Shown here: positions 1-8,533 of the stretch, in pieces
Layout of the letters: the number at the start of each line of letters is the position of its first letter
Position numbering within the stretch: position 1 is the first letter of the stretch
Assembly: GCF_018502625.1 (NCBI RefSeq)
Contig: NZ_CP075566.1
Coordinates: 4,326,001 to 4,390,000, forward strand
DNA: 64,000 nt
DNA from: Pseudomonas hormoni
GTDB lineage: Bacteria > Pseudomonadota > Gammaproteobacteria > Pseudomonadales > Pseudomonadaceae
Reading direction: 5' to 3'
Made by a program: the position numbers and the translations under genes
The notes under the pieces: model-generated
The model's database searches: none
Told to the model about the DNA's origin: nothing
The model's input: the letters and a program-made list of their open reading frames with translations, nothing else

Positions 1-116
1 ATAATTATCAAGCCACTTGAACCTCTGCATAGATTCCATTGCCTCAAATCAATTTTTTTTGAGCAGAAATGCAGGTAGGGTAAGATGTGCGATTTATCGA
101 TCGAGACGCTTTAGTA

Positions 117-1064
117 ATGAAATTTTCTATCGTCGCCACGCTGTACCAGTCAGCACCTCACGTTGAGGAGTTTTACCAGCGCGCTAAGCGCGTCGCCGAA
201 AAGCACGCAGGTGATAATTACGAAATCATCCTGGTCAATGACGGATCACCCGATGCTAGCCTTGAAATAGCCGCCAATCTGTCAGCCAAAGACAAACACC
301 TCGTTGTGCTGGACCTCTCGCGCAATTTTGGGCACCACAAAGCCATGATGACCGGCTTGGCGTACGCGACGGGCGACCAAGTCTTCTTGATCGATAGCGA
401 CCTCGAAGAAGAGCCTGAGTGGCTTTCAAAATTTCAAGCAGTCTTGACTGACGAGGATTGCGATGTTGTCTATGGAGTCCAAGCCAAGCGTAAAGGCGGA
501 TTCTGCGAGCAGTTTTCGGGCTCACTTTTTTACCGGCTTTTCCGCGCACTAACTGGAATTGAACAACCAGACAACATTGTAACAGCCCGCCTGATGTCCA
601 GACGATATGTGAATGCCCTTCTCTTACATAAAGAAAGAGAACTGAACATCGGTGGCTTATGGGTTATTACTGGCTTTAAACAGACCCCACTGGAAATAAA
701 AAAACATTCAACCAGCCCTACCACTTATTCTCTCGGAAAAAAAATAAGCCACTTGGTCAACGCAGTAACCTCTTTCAGCAGTTTGCCACTGGTTTTTACG
801 TTTTACTCTGGACTCATTATATCCACAACCGCAATTGCATTTATTTCTTTACTAACCTTGAAATACCTAATAGTTTCCACAATACCCAGCGGATACACCT
901 CCATTGTGTGCTCCATCTGGCTGTTCTCCGGACTAATAATTTTCTTTATTGGCATTCAAGGAATTTACATATCAAAAATTTTTATCGAAATCAAACAAAG
1001 ACCCTATACAATCATTCGTCAAGTTTATAGCACAAAAGGCATTAACGATGACCACCAAAAATAA
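117..1064 (+). CDS. Membrane-anchored family 2 glycosyltransferase (GtrB/ArnC-like)
   Basis: Likely transfers a sugar from a nucleotide-sugar to undecaprenyl phosphate or a related lipid carrier at the inner membrane, for surface polysaccharide or LPS modification. The N-terminal ~220 residues are a GT-A fold of the dolichol-phosphate-mannose synthase type, with ILVNDGSPD near the start and a DSD metal-binding motif near residues 93-95. Two hydrophobic segments follow at about 222-250 and 262-284, then a basic tail with RPYTIIRQVY, as in GtrB/ArnC proteins. An ATG at 87 is also in frame, but the family normally begins with the MKFSIVATLY strand, so 117 is preferred. The gene overlaps the next one by 17 bp, so the two are probably co-translated. 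It is AT-rich compared with the core genes further right, which suggests transfer. The donor sugar cannot be read from sequence. Confidence 0.85.
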   Translation: MKFSIVATLYQSAPHVEEFYQRAKRVAEKHAGDNYEIILVNDGSPDASLEIAANLSAKDKHLVVLDLSRNFGHHKAMMTGLAYATGDQVFLIDSDLEEEPEWLSKFQAVLTDEDCDVVYGVQAKRKGGFCEQFSGSLFYRLFRALTGIEQPDNIVTARLMSRRYVNALLLHKERELNIGGLWVITGFKQTPLEIKKHSTSPTTYSLGKKISHLVNAVTSFSSLPLVFTFYSGLIISTTAIAFISLLTLKYLIVSTIPSGYTSIVCSIWLFSGLIIFFIGIQGIYISKIFIEIKQRPYTIIRQVYSTKGINDDHQK

Positions 1065-1860
1065 TCCTCCGCAGTCGGCCTATGGAATACTGGAGAGGGT
1101 CGTTACAACGACACACGCTGACGAGGTTGTAGAGCAAGTACAAAATGTCGGATATGCTATTTTTGAGGCAGGACTTTCAGAAGAGCAGTTGGACGGGCTA
1201 CGCGTCAGCTTCCAAAAAACACGCGAACTTTACATAGACACGTTTGGAGCTGAATTCCTTAAGAAGCTTGACGAATACCACACCATTCGAGCGCCAATGT
1301 TCTATGGTGATAGTGCCTTTCTTGGCCTTGCACTAAACAGAGATCTAATGACCATTGTAGGCCGACTCATCAAAGGTAAATTTATACTCAATCAACAGAA
1401 CTGCCTAATTAACCCCCCCAACAAAGACTACAATCAAGGAGCATGGCACCGGGACTTACCGTACCAACATTTTGTTTCGAGCTCGCCACTAGCTATCAAC
1501 GCACTGTTTTGCATCGACGATTTCACCACGAGCAATGGAGCCACCTACGTATTGCCTGCATCACACAAGTCAGAGGAATTTCCATCTCCAAGCTACATTA
1601 AAAATAATGCGATTCAGATATCAGCAAAAGCAGGATCATTCATCATACTGGACTGCATGACATTTCATTCCGGCGGCTTTAACTCCACGCCCATAGAGCG
1701 ACGCGCTATCAATCACGTATTTACAATTCCATATTTCAAACAACAAATTAACATCCCAGCAAACTTAAACCCAGAAAACCTTGACGACATAGAAAAGCAA
1801 ATATTAGGTTTCAACTATACCGAACCAAAATCTGTGACTGATTATTTTTCAACTCGATAG
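1048..1860 (+). CDS. Phytanoyl-CoA dioxygenase family protein
   Basis: Predicted Fe(II)/2-oxoglutarate-dependent oxygenase of the PhyH family, 270 residues. The iron ligands are visible: H134-x-D136 in WHRDLPYQ and the distal H207 in TFHSGG. Arg218/219 would bind the 2-oxoglutarate carboxylate. The start at 1048 (MTTKNNPP) lies inside the end of the glycosyltransferase gene. The longer in-frame start at 949 would run far into that gene and is unlikely. Its place in a polysaccharide cluster suggests hydroxylation or another oxidation of a sugar or lipid intermediate, but this is inference. Codon use is AT-rich like its neighbour. The next gene downstream is on the opposite strand, so the transcript ends here. 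Confidence 0.75.
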   Translation: MTTKNNPPQSAYGILERVVTTTHADEVVEQVQNVGYAIFEAGLSEEQLDGLRVSFQKTRELYIDTFGAEFLKKLDEYHTIRAPMFYGDSAFLGLALNRDLMTIVGRLIKGKFILNQQNCLINPPNKDYNQGAWHRDLPYQHFVSSSPLAINALFCIDDFTTSNGATYVLPASHKSEEFPSPSYIKNNAIQISAKAGSFIILDCMTFHSGGFNSTPIERRAINHVFTIPYFKQQINIPANLNPENLDDIEKQILGFNYTEPKSVTDYFSTR

Positions 1861-2053
1861 AACCAGCCAACTTACAAAAAAGAAACTACAAATGACCAAA
1901 ACATTAGAATCTCTTCAAAAACCCTAAAACAAAAATACTCCGCAGAAAGGATAGACCAAGACTCAATGTGAATACACCCGCTTAATCACACAACAGAGAA
2001 CGCTCGTTATTAGCAATCTCCAGAGACATGCCAGAGGGTAGCAATTTAAGAAT

Positions 2054-2830
2054 CTACCTACGGGATTCTGGTCGAGCTTCGCAGTAAAGCACCATAGCAC
2101 TGCTTGACCCGCTGAATATTTTCTGAAGTATATGGAGTGGATAAAGGACTCGCTGATTAAGTAGCAATCCAAGCGCTTTGGGAAAAGTTGTTTTCATTCC
2201 AACATTCCGTATTCCTGATTGCTTCGTTCGCTCGACCATAGACAACGACAGCTTCTTGGCCTCGCTGCGCCTCACTAAATAATTAGACAAAGGGTAAAGG
2301 ATATTGGAAACCGGAAACGTGAGACCAGCAGTATGAACTACGTTCATCCCCTCATCTGCGAGAGTCTTTGATACAGCTTCTTTCGTATACCGTCGATAAT
2401 GACCCGCTATCTCATCCTCTATCCCCCAGTGCTTCAAAGACCCAGGAACGATAGTTATCATTACTCCATTTTCATTTAGACTATCCTTGCCTCGCTGGAT
2501 AAATGCCCGCTCACCCTTGTCATCAAAATGCTCCATCACCATACACGAGATAACCAGATCGTAAGCTCCTACAGTATCAGAGCTGAGCCAGTCTTCGTTA
2601 ACAGCCTGGTACTGGCCGTTTTGAATTTCGACGGAGAACCTGCTTCTTAAGGCAGACACAGTACTTGACTCAAGATCATAAGCCTTGCCAGTCCAACCCA
2701 TGGACAAAAGCAATGCGGAGATATTCCCCGCCCCAGCACCGATTTCAACGAATGTCCCCGGCTCAAGCTGCCTGAGACGATCCTTCAAATACATGAGCTG
2801 CAAAATAGTACCGGGGGGAAGAACGTTCAT
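2054..2830 (-). CDS. Class I SAM-dependent methyltransferase
   Basis: A 258-residue Rossmann-fold methyltransferase. Motif I (VEIGAGAGN) is at residues 28-36, with an acidic residue after strand 2 (YDLESS), and the motif-IV-like segment YDLVISCMVMEHF follows at about residues 92-104. This is the layout of Methyltransf_11/23/25 proteins. Small-molecule methylation of a sugar residue or glycan terminus fits the neighbourhood, but the substrate is unknown. It is transcribed toward the convergent PhyH gene, leaving about 190 bp between their stops in which I see no gene. Its upstream side faces the IS66 remnant. The sequence is again relatively AT-rich. Confidence 0.75.
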   Translation of the reverse strand: MNVLPPGTILQLMYLKDRLRQLEPGTFVEIGAGAGNISALLLSMGWTGKAYDLESSTVSALRSRFSVEIQNGQYQAVNEDWLSSDTVGAYDLVISCMVMEHFDDKGERAFIQRGKDSLNENGVMITIVPGSLKHWGIEDEIAGHYRRYTKEAVSKTLADEGMNVVHTAGLTFPVSNILYPLSNYLVRRSEAKKLSLSMVERTKQSGIRNVGMKTTFPKALGLLLNQRVLYPLHILQKIFSGSSSAMVLYCEARPESRR

Positions 2831-2969
2831 TTTTGTCTCATTTTTTCCGTGTTCGTAATTCTGGCAGCTCCAGACCTCAATCGTCTATGCCCGATCAGCG
2901 TCGGGCACGAAAGTCATGCCCGGATTATACGTAAGCGCTCCATGAACTCCACATTCAAAGCGCTTAGCT

Positions 2970-3890
2970 GATCCCGGATGCTTTGCTCCCGATTCCCTCA
3001 GGAGCCAGCCCACCATGATGCGAGCCGATGCCAAAGTCGAAAAAGTCTATCTCTGCGAAGATGCAGTCCAGAGTCGGTTTTCTCGAAGAAGAAAACGCAC
3101 TGCTGCATCAACGCCTGTTTGGACGCAAGTCCGAGCAAACGGCTGATCCGGCAACGCCGCAGTCGGCCCTGTTCAATGAGGCGGAAAGCGTCGTAGAGCC
3201 CATCGATGACGCCTCTGAAGAAGAAGTTGTTGCGCCGCCCCAACGGCGTGGCAAGCGCGAGCCGCTGCCGGCCGATCTCCCTCGCATCGAAGTCATCACG
3301 AACTGCCCGAGCATGAACTGACCTGTGCCTGCGGCTGCCGCAAACACGCCATCGGCGAGGAGGTCAGCGAGCAACTTGAAATCGTGCCGATGCAAATCCG
3401 TGTGATCAAACACGCTCGTAAGATCTACAGTTGCCGTGCCTGTGAAACGGCACCGGTCACTGCGGACAAGCCCGCTCAGTTGATTGAAAAAAGAATGGCC
3501 AGCCCAAGCGTGCTGGCGATGCTGCTGACCACCAAATACGTGGACGGTTTACTGCTTCATCGTTTCGAAAAAGTACTGGGCCACCATGGCATCGATATCC
3601 CGCGTCAGACCTTGGCCCACTGGGTTATCCAGTGCGGCGAACACTCGCAGCCGCTGCTGAATTTAATGCGCGACCAGTTGCTGGAAAGCCGCATCATCCA
3701 CTGCGATGAAACCCGCGTGCAGGTGTTGAAAGAGCCTGATCGGGAGCCAAGCAGTCAGTCCTGGATGTGGGTGCAAACCGCCCCCCCCCCGAAAAACCTG
3801 TGATCCTTTTCGACTACTCCACCAGCCGGGCGCAGGAGGTGCCGACGCGCCTGCTTAATGGCTATCGCGGCCAAAATATTGCCTCACTGC
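2970..3890 (+). mobile_element. IS66-family insertion sequence remnant (internally deleted)
   Basis: The 3' end of tnpA (reading IPDALLPIPSGASPP then stop) overlaps the ATGATG start of tnpB at 3015, as in intact IS66 elements. The tnpB sequence (MMRADAKVEKVYL) runs only to about 3053, then jumps into the middle of tnpC. Most of tnpB and the tnpC N-terminus are therefore deleted. The tnpC part carries two further frameshifts and stops matching the family near 3880, losing the C-terminal catalytic half. No intact ends can be seen. The element is dead and lies between a methyltransferase gene and wecE, both transcribed on the other strand. Confidence 0.8.
3054..3885 (+). pseudogene. IS66 TnpC transposase, frameshifted and truncated
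   Basis: Three frames together rebuild part of an IS66 transposase. The first has the helical region FLEEENALLHQRLFGRKSEQ, ending at 3321. The second has the zinc-finger-like CxxC region (YSCRACETAP) and the start of the DDE domain with IHCDETRVQVL. The third continues KPVILFDYSTSRAQEVPTRLL. A one-base loss near 3297 accounts for the first shift (IHELPEHELT would be expected). The second shift falls in a run of ten C at 3781-3790. After GYRG the reading departs from the family, so the later acidic residues are missing. It cannot be functional. Confidence 0.85.
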
Positions 3891-3972
3891 ACCCTCATTA
3901 TTGGCATAAGCACCATGAACCGCCCCTTACACCAACAAACTACAGTGCAGTTTTTTCCGATAAAAACACCAA

Positions 3973-5112
3973 TCAACCAATAGCCCGAGCCAAAACATCC
4001 ACGACTTGATCTTGCTGTTCCGCCGTCAGACCGACCCAAAGAGGCAGCCGCAATAAGCACTCAGAAAGCGTATCGGTAACTTCCATCGAACCATGAACTC
4101 TTCCATAGCGTTGACCACCCGGCGACGAATGAAGAGGAACGTAATGAAATACCGCCGATATATTATTACGCTTCAATCCTTCCAGCACAGATTGGCGATC
4201 AACTCCTGGAGCCAGTAACACATAGTACATGTGCGCATTATGCTGACAATCATCAGGCACAAACGGCCGACGCAATAGCCCCTTTTCTTCCAAAGGGGCA
4301 AGAGCGGCATGGTAATAGTCCCAAATGGTCAAGCGTTTATCAGTGATGCTACTGGCCTCTTCCAGTTGCGCCCATAGAAATGCCGCGATCAACTCCCCAG
4401 GCAAAAATGAAGAACCGACTTCTTGCCAAGTGTACTTATCTACCTGGCCTCTAAAGAAACGACTTCGATCCGTACCTTTTTCACGGATGATTTCAGCGCG
4501 CAAAGAAAGTTGCGGATCATTTACTAGAAGCGCTCCCCCCTCGCCTGATATGACATTCTTAGTTTCATGAAAGCTGAATGCACCGATATCGCCAATACTC
4601 CCGAGCGCACGCCCCTTATAGCTGGACATCACCCCCTGAGCAGCATCTTCTACCACCTTTAAACCATGATTACGTGCGATATGCATAATCGTGTCCATCT
4701 CACAGGACACCCCAGCATAATGAACCGGAACAATGGCCTTGGTACGTGGAGTAATGGCAGCCTCAATCAGCTTTTCATCTAGGTTCAATGTATCTGTACG
4801 AATATCCACGAATACAGGAATAGCCCCACGCAACACAAAGGCATTGGCGGTTGAAACAAAGGTATATGAAGGCAGAATCACTTCATCGCCAGGCTGAATA
4901 TCCAGCAATAACGCGGCCATTTCAAGCGCGGCCGTGCAGGAGTGTGTAAGGAGCGCCGTATTACAACCTGTGCTTTGTTCAATCCATTGATGACAGCGTT
5001 TGGTGAAAGAACCATCTCCAGCCAGCATATTTCCAAACTTTGCCTCTGCGATGTAATACAGCTCTTTACCTGTCATGTATGGACGATTGAAATGTATTTT
5101 CTCAGTGCTCAT
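3973..5112 (-). CDS. wecE: dTDP-4-amino-4,6-dideoxygalactose transaminase (WecE/RffA-like)
   Basis: A PLP-dependent sugar aminotransferase of the DegT/DnrJ/EryC1 family, 379 residues, the usual length. K185 in SFHETKNVISGEGG is the expected Schiff-base lysine. Upstream are the nucleotide/PLP segment LLTHSCTAALEMA, the PSYTFVSTANAF motif and the VVEDAAQG aspartate. The FHETKN signature and overall composition match WecE, which converts dTDP-4-keto-6-deoxyglucose to dTDP-4-amino-4,6-dideoxygalactose (TDP-Fuc4N) for surface glycans. The start ATG at 5112 gives MSTEKIHFNRPY. Downstream it abuts the IS66 remnant, with about 85 bp between them. It is presumably the last gene of the local glycan cluster before the tRNA. 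Confidence 0.88.
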   Translation of the reverse strand: MSTEKIHFNRPYMTGKELYYIAEAKFGNMLAGDGSFTKRCHQWIEQSTGCNTALLTHSCTAALEMAALLLDIQPGDEVILPSYTFVSTANAFVLRGAIPVFVDIRTDTLNLDEKLIEAAITPRTKAIVPVHYAGVSCEMDTIMHIARNHGLKVVEDAAQGVMSSYKGRALGSIGDIGAFSFHETKNVISGEGGALLVNDPQLSLRAEIIREKGTDRSRFFRGQVDKYTWQEVGSSFLPGELIAAFLWAQLEEASSITDKRLTIWDYYHAALAPLEEKGLLRRPFVPDDCQHNAHMYYVLLAPGVDRQSVLEGLKRNNISAVFHYVPLHSSPGGQRYGRVHGSMEVTDTLSECLLRLPLWVGLTAEQQDQVVDVLARAIG

Positions 5113-5489
5113 GCATGCTCCGACTGGGTAAGTTATGGCGATGGCTCAGTAGGTTTTCGGAGTCGCACTGAAAACCATGGCTAAAAAATTGATACCTCTA
5201 TCGACTACACGACCGCTGGAGAGGCACCGATCCGAGTTTTCAACTTTTTATATCCTGTGCCACTTCCACTTTACGACAGTATGTCAGATGGGCATGAAAT
5301 ACTGAATATGCACATCGAAACCGGCCCTACCATGGCCAATCGCGTCCGAACGCGGAATTGAACAAATGCGATGCTGATTGCAAGCTACGTACCTACGCCT
5401 GGATCGCGCAGGATTTTTTCGCGGGCAAAAAAAAATCCGGAAATCCTCACTTGCGTGGGCCTTCCAGACTTTTAAAACTGCTACAAAAA
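5113..5489. other. Intergenic region between wecE and tRNA-Lys
   Basis: About 377 bp with no convincing gene. Short open frames here lack a ribosome site and family signature. It should hold the wecE promoter. I see no complete attachment-site repeat of the tRNA 3' end within it. Confidence 0.5.
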
Positions 5490-5565
5490 TGGTGGGTCGT
5501 GTGGGATTCGAACCTACGACCAATTGGTTAAAAGCCAACTGCTCTACCAACTGAGCTAACGACCC
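5490..5565 (-). tRNA. tRNA-Lys (anticodon TTT)
   Basis: Read on the minus strand, the sequence begins GGGTCGTTAGCTCAGTTGG and ends ACGACCCACCA. It has a 7-bp acceptor stem (GGGTCGT/ACGACCC), the D-arm AGCTCAGTTGGTAGAGC, anticodon loop CTTTTAA, the T-arm GTTCGAATC, and an encoded CCA. The length is 76 nt. It separates the AT-rich glycan cluster from core genes. Confidence 0.97.
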
Positions 5566-5628
5566 GCTGTGTGGTGGCGCGTATAATACTGATTTTTAAG
5601 GACTATTCAACACCTAATTTGAAATAAA

Positions 5629-6321
5629 TCAAAAATAAGGTGTTGGGTCGCCGATTCCGGCCGCTGCGAAGCCTTCAGCACGCAGTCTGCAGCTGTCGCA
5701 TTTGCCGCATGCACGGCCATTATCGTCGGCTTGATAGCAGGAAACGGTCAGCCCGTAATTGACACCCAGCTTCACGCCCGCCTGGACGATCTGCGCCTTG
5801 CTCATGTTTTGCAGCGGCGCCTGGATGCGGAAACCATTGCCTTCTACACCGGCCTTGGTCGCCAGGTTGGCCATGCGCTCGAAGGACTCGATGAACTCGG
5901 GACGACAATCCGGGTAACCGGAGTAATCGACGGCGTTCACGCCGATGAAGATGTCACGCGCGCCCAGCACTTCGGCCCAACCCAGCGCGAGGGACAGAAA
6001 CACCGTGTTGCGCGCCGGCACGTAAGTCACCGGAATACCTTCGCCTGCTTCCTCCGGCACGTCGATGCTGGCGTCGGTCAGTGCCGAGCCACCGATGCCG
6101 TTCAGGTTCAGACCGATCACCTTGTGTTCGACTACACCCAAATCCCGGGCAACACGCTCAGCGGCGTGCAATTCGGCATGTGACCGCTGACCGTAGTCGA
6201 AACTCATGGTGTAGCAGCTGTAGCCTTCAGCACGGGCCATGGCGACGACAGTGGCCGAATCCAGGCCGCCGGAAAGCAAAATGACCGCACGTTTTTCAGC
6301 AGTGTTCAGTTGTTCCGTCAT
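5629..6321 (-). CDS. queC: 7-cyano-7-deazaguanine synthase QueC
   Basis: Converts 7-carboxy-7-deazaguanine to preQ0 with ammonia and ATP, in queuosine tRNA modification. The 230-residue protein has the PP-loop motif SGGLDS at 17-22. A zinc site lies near the C-terminus: [17 protein letters not shown]. The start is [11 protein letters not shown] at 6321. A longer in-frame start would run into queE and adds a cysteine-rich stretch unlike the family. It begins one base after the queE stop, so queE-queC form a two-gene operon. The gene ends about 60 bp from tRNA-Lys. Confidence 0.96.
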   Translation of the reverse strand: MTEQLNTAEKRAVILLSGGLDSATVVAMARAEGYSCYTMSFDYGQRSHAELHAAERVARDLGVVEHKVIGLNLNGIGGSALTDASIDVPEEAGEGIPVTYVPARNTVFLSLALGWAEVLGARDIFIGVNAVDYSGYPDCRPEFIESFERMANLATKAGVEGNGFRIQAPLQNMSKAQIVQAGVKLGVNYGLTVSCYQADDNGRACGKCDSCRLRAEGFAAAGIGDPTPYF

Positions 6322-6322
6322 A

Positions 6323-6979
6323 TCAGCGCCCCGGCTCGTCATTCCAAAGATATTTATGCAGCTGCAATTGCAGGCGCACTGGCAGGTTGTCCGCCACCAC
6401 CCAATCCGCCAGATCCCGAGCATTCAGGTCATGGTGGCTTGGCGAGAACAGTACTTCGCCGGCACGCTGGTCCAGACCGTACTGAATCAGCTTCGATACG
6501 GCCCAGTCATAGTCTTCCCGCGAACAGATGACAAATTTCACCTGATCGTTGGGCGTGAGCAGTTCGATGTTCTCGTAGCGGTTGCGATGCGCTTCCTTCG
6601 AACCCGGGGTTTTCAGATCGACAACGCGACTGACCCGTGAATCTACCGCCGAGATATCAAGCGCACCACTTGTTTCCAGTGACACTTCGTAACCGGCGTC
6701 GCACAACTGCTTGAGCAATGGGATGGCGTTGGGTTGTGCCAGCGGCTCGCCGCCGGTGACACACACATAACGCGGGCGGAAACCGGCCACTTGCTCGAGG
6801 ATATCGTCGAGCGTGCGGACGGTGCCGCCAGTGAACGCATAGGCGCTGTCGCAGTATTGGCAACGCAGTGGACAACCGGTCAGGCGCACAAAAACAGTGG
6901 GCAGCCCGGCAGTCCGCGTTTCACCCTGCAACGAGTAAAAAACTTCGGTGATTCTCAATGTGTCTTGCATAGTCGCCAC
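6323..6979 (-). CDS. queE: 7-carboxy-7-deazaguanine synthase QueE (radical SAM)
   Basis: Catalyses the ring contraction of 6-carboxytetrahydropterin to 7-carboxy-7-deazaguanine, upstream of QueC. The radical-SAM cluster motif is C36-x3-C40-x2-C43 in [11 protein letters not shown], the classical spacing. A GGEP motif ([10 protein letters not shown]) contacts SAM. The 218-residue length is normal. M4 ([11 protein letters not shown], 6970) is an alternative start. It is transcribed with queC on the minus strand, downstream of cpoB. A strong terminator hairpin lies between cpoB and queE, so the pair probably has its own promoter in 6980-7090. Confidence 0.95.
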   Translation of the reverse strand: MATMQDTLRITEVFYSLQGETRTAGLPTVFVRLTGCPLRCQYCDSAYAFTGGTVRTLDDILEQVAGFRPRYVCVTGGEPLAQPNAIPLLKQLCDAGYEVSLETSGALDISAVDSRVSRVVDLKTPGSKEAHRNRYENIELLTPNDQVKFVICSREDYDWAVSKLIQYGLDQRAGEVLFSPSHHDLNARDLADWVVADNLPVRLQLQLHKYLWNDEPGR

Positions 6980-7089
6980 GGGCGTAACAGCTAAACAGGC
7001 TGTCCGCCTCCGTCAGGCACTTCAAGGAACCCCCGCCAATGCGCAGATCCCAAAAAGCGTGTTTCATAAAAAGGGCGTGAATTCTAACG

Positions 7090-7116
7090 AAAAAACCCGC
7101 GACAAGCGCGGGTTTC
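7090..7116 (-). terminator. Rho-independent terminator after cpoB
   Basis: On the minus strand, AAACCCGCG, a 5-base loop and CGCGGGTTT are followed by a T-run. It closes the tol-pal operon just after the cpoB stop. Confidence 0.8.
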
Positions 7117-7137
7117 TTCGAAACGGGTCAAGCAGGC

Positions 7138-7977
7138 TTACATGCGCTGCAGATCGCGTTGGGCCAGCTGAGCGGCGGAAGTGCCCGGATATTGGGACAC
7201 TACCTGCTGCAGAATGCCTTTGACCTTGTCGGGATGACCGAGGCGGCGTTCTACATCAGCCAGCTTGTACAGCGAGTCAGGCACTTTGTTGTGCTTTGGA
7301 TACAGCTGCGACACCTTGGCAAATGCCTGACCTGCACCTTGCAGATCGCCTTTGGCCAGGTTCACTTCGCCCAACCAGTACTGGGCGTTGCCCGCGTACT
7401 GGCTGTTCGGGTACTTGCGCAGGAAAGCGGCAAAAGCCTGGCTGGCCTTGTCGAAATCCTTGGCCTTGATCAGGTCGAAGGCTGCATCGTAATACAGTTT
7501 TTCCTTCGCCGGATCCGCCGGTTCGCTACCCGCGGCCGGGGCTTGAGCGGCTGCCGCCCCTGCACCTGCGCCAGCTGCTGCACCGGGGGCGTTCAAATCG
7601 CCTCCGGTGGAAGAATTCTCAGGAGTCGCGGCTGGTGCAACGCCGGTTCCTATGCGCCGATCAAGATCCTGATATCGCTCCAGGTTTTCCTGTTTCATGC
7701 GCGCTACATCATTTTGCAGAACTTCGATGATGCCTTGTTGGCGCGAGATCTGCTCCTGCATCGATTGCAGTTGGTTGAACAGCTCGCCCTGTGCCGAGAC
7801 AGGGGCCGAAACCCCTCCCCCGGCATAGGCGCCGTTCGTACCGTAACCCGCAGGCGGATAAGTACTCCCGCTATTGTTATAGCCGGAGTCGTTATCGACC
7901 ACAGGAACCGCAGCCCACACCGCAAGCGGTGCGAGGCTGAGAGCCAAAACAGTTACAGCACGACGGCACGTTCGCAT
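7138..7977 (-). CDS. cpoB: Cell division coordinator CpoB (YbgF), Tol-Pal associated
   Basis: Periplasmic protein that links peptidoglycan synthesis to Tol-Pal-driven outer membrane constriction. The 279 residues comprise a signal peptide (to about residue 22), a central coiled coil (about 60-110, LQSMQEQISRQQGIIEVLQ), an Ala/Pro/Gly-rich linker, and a C-terminal TPR domain of about 120 residues with repeats such as FAAFLRKYPNSQYAGNAQYWLGE. It starts 6 bp after the pal stop and is the last gene of the tol operon, followed by a strong hairpin terminator. Confidence 0.95.
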   Translation of the reverse strand: MRTCRRAVTVLALSLAPLAVWAAVPVVDNDSGYNNSGSTYPPAGYGTNGAYAGGGVSAPVSAQGELFNQLQSMQEQISRQQGIIEVLQNDVARMKQENLERYQDLDRRIGTGVAPAATPENSSTGGDLNAPGAAAGAGAGAAAAQAPAAGSEPADPAKEKLYYDAAFDLIKAKDFDKASQAFAAFLRKYPNSQYAGNAQYWLGEVNLAKGDLQGAGQAFAKVSQLYPKHNKVPDSLYKLADVERRLGHPDKVKGILQQVVSQYPGTSAAQLAQRDLQRM

Positions 7978-7983
7978 GACGAA

Positions 7984-8481
7984 TTACTTACGCAGTTCGA
8001 CGCGACGGTTTTGAGCCCAGGACTGCTCGTCGTTGCCGGTAGCAACTGGACGCTCTTCGCCGTAGGAAACCAGTTCCAGCTGAGCTGGGGAAACACCTTG
8101 CAGTACCAGGTAGCGTTGAACGGCTTTCGCACGACGCTCGCCCAGTGCCATGTTGTACTCACGAGTACCACGTTCGTCGGTGTTGCCTTCCAGAACAACG
8201 CGAGCGCCGTTTGCTTTCAGGTCTTTGGCGTGAACGTCCAGAGCGCGCATGGCTTCTGGCTTCAGGTCCGAGCTGTCGTATTCGAAGTAGAAGGTGGTGA
8301 TTGCGCGCAGAGCAGCTTCTTCGCTCAGGGAGCCATCAACAGCACCAGTGTTAGCGCCGTAACCAGCGTTTGGATCAACAGCGCCTTCACCGGCGTTGTC
8401 GCCGCCTTTGGACGAGCAACCTACAGCTACAGCCATGGCCAGAGCCAGCGCAGCAAATTTACCAAACTTCAGCATTTCCAT
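7984..8481 (-). CDS. pal: Peptidoglycan-associated lipoprotein Pal (OprL)
   Basis: Outer-membrane lipoprotein that binds peptidoglycan and TolB. Its lipobox ends at C22 (AVAVGC). The OmpA-like C-terminal domain contains the diaminopimelate-binding segment [19 protein letters not shown]. The 165-residue length is typical of Pseudomonas OprL. AGGAG lies 7 nt before the ATG at 8481, so this start is favoured over the second Met. It lies between tolB and cpoB. Confidence 0.97.
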   Translation of the reverse strand: MEMLKFGKFAALALAMAVAVGCSSKGGDNAGEGAVDPNAGYGANTGAVDGSLSEEAALRAITTFYFEYDSSDLKPEAMRALDVHAKDLKANGARVVLEGNTDERGTREYNMALGERRAKAVQRYLVLQGVSPAQLELVSYGEERPVATGNDEQSWAQNRRVELRK

Positions 8482-8533
8482 CGTGAAACTCCTAATGAAC
8501 CCCAGTGTGTTAAGTAAAACGTGTAGCGCCGCG

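Noticed and set aside
7159..8517. Plus-strand frame across cpoB and pal
   Set aside because: Spans two genes on the other strand, no ribosome site.
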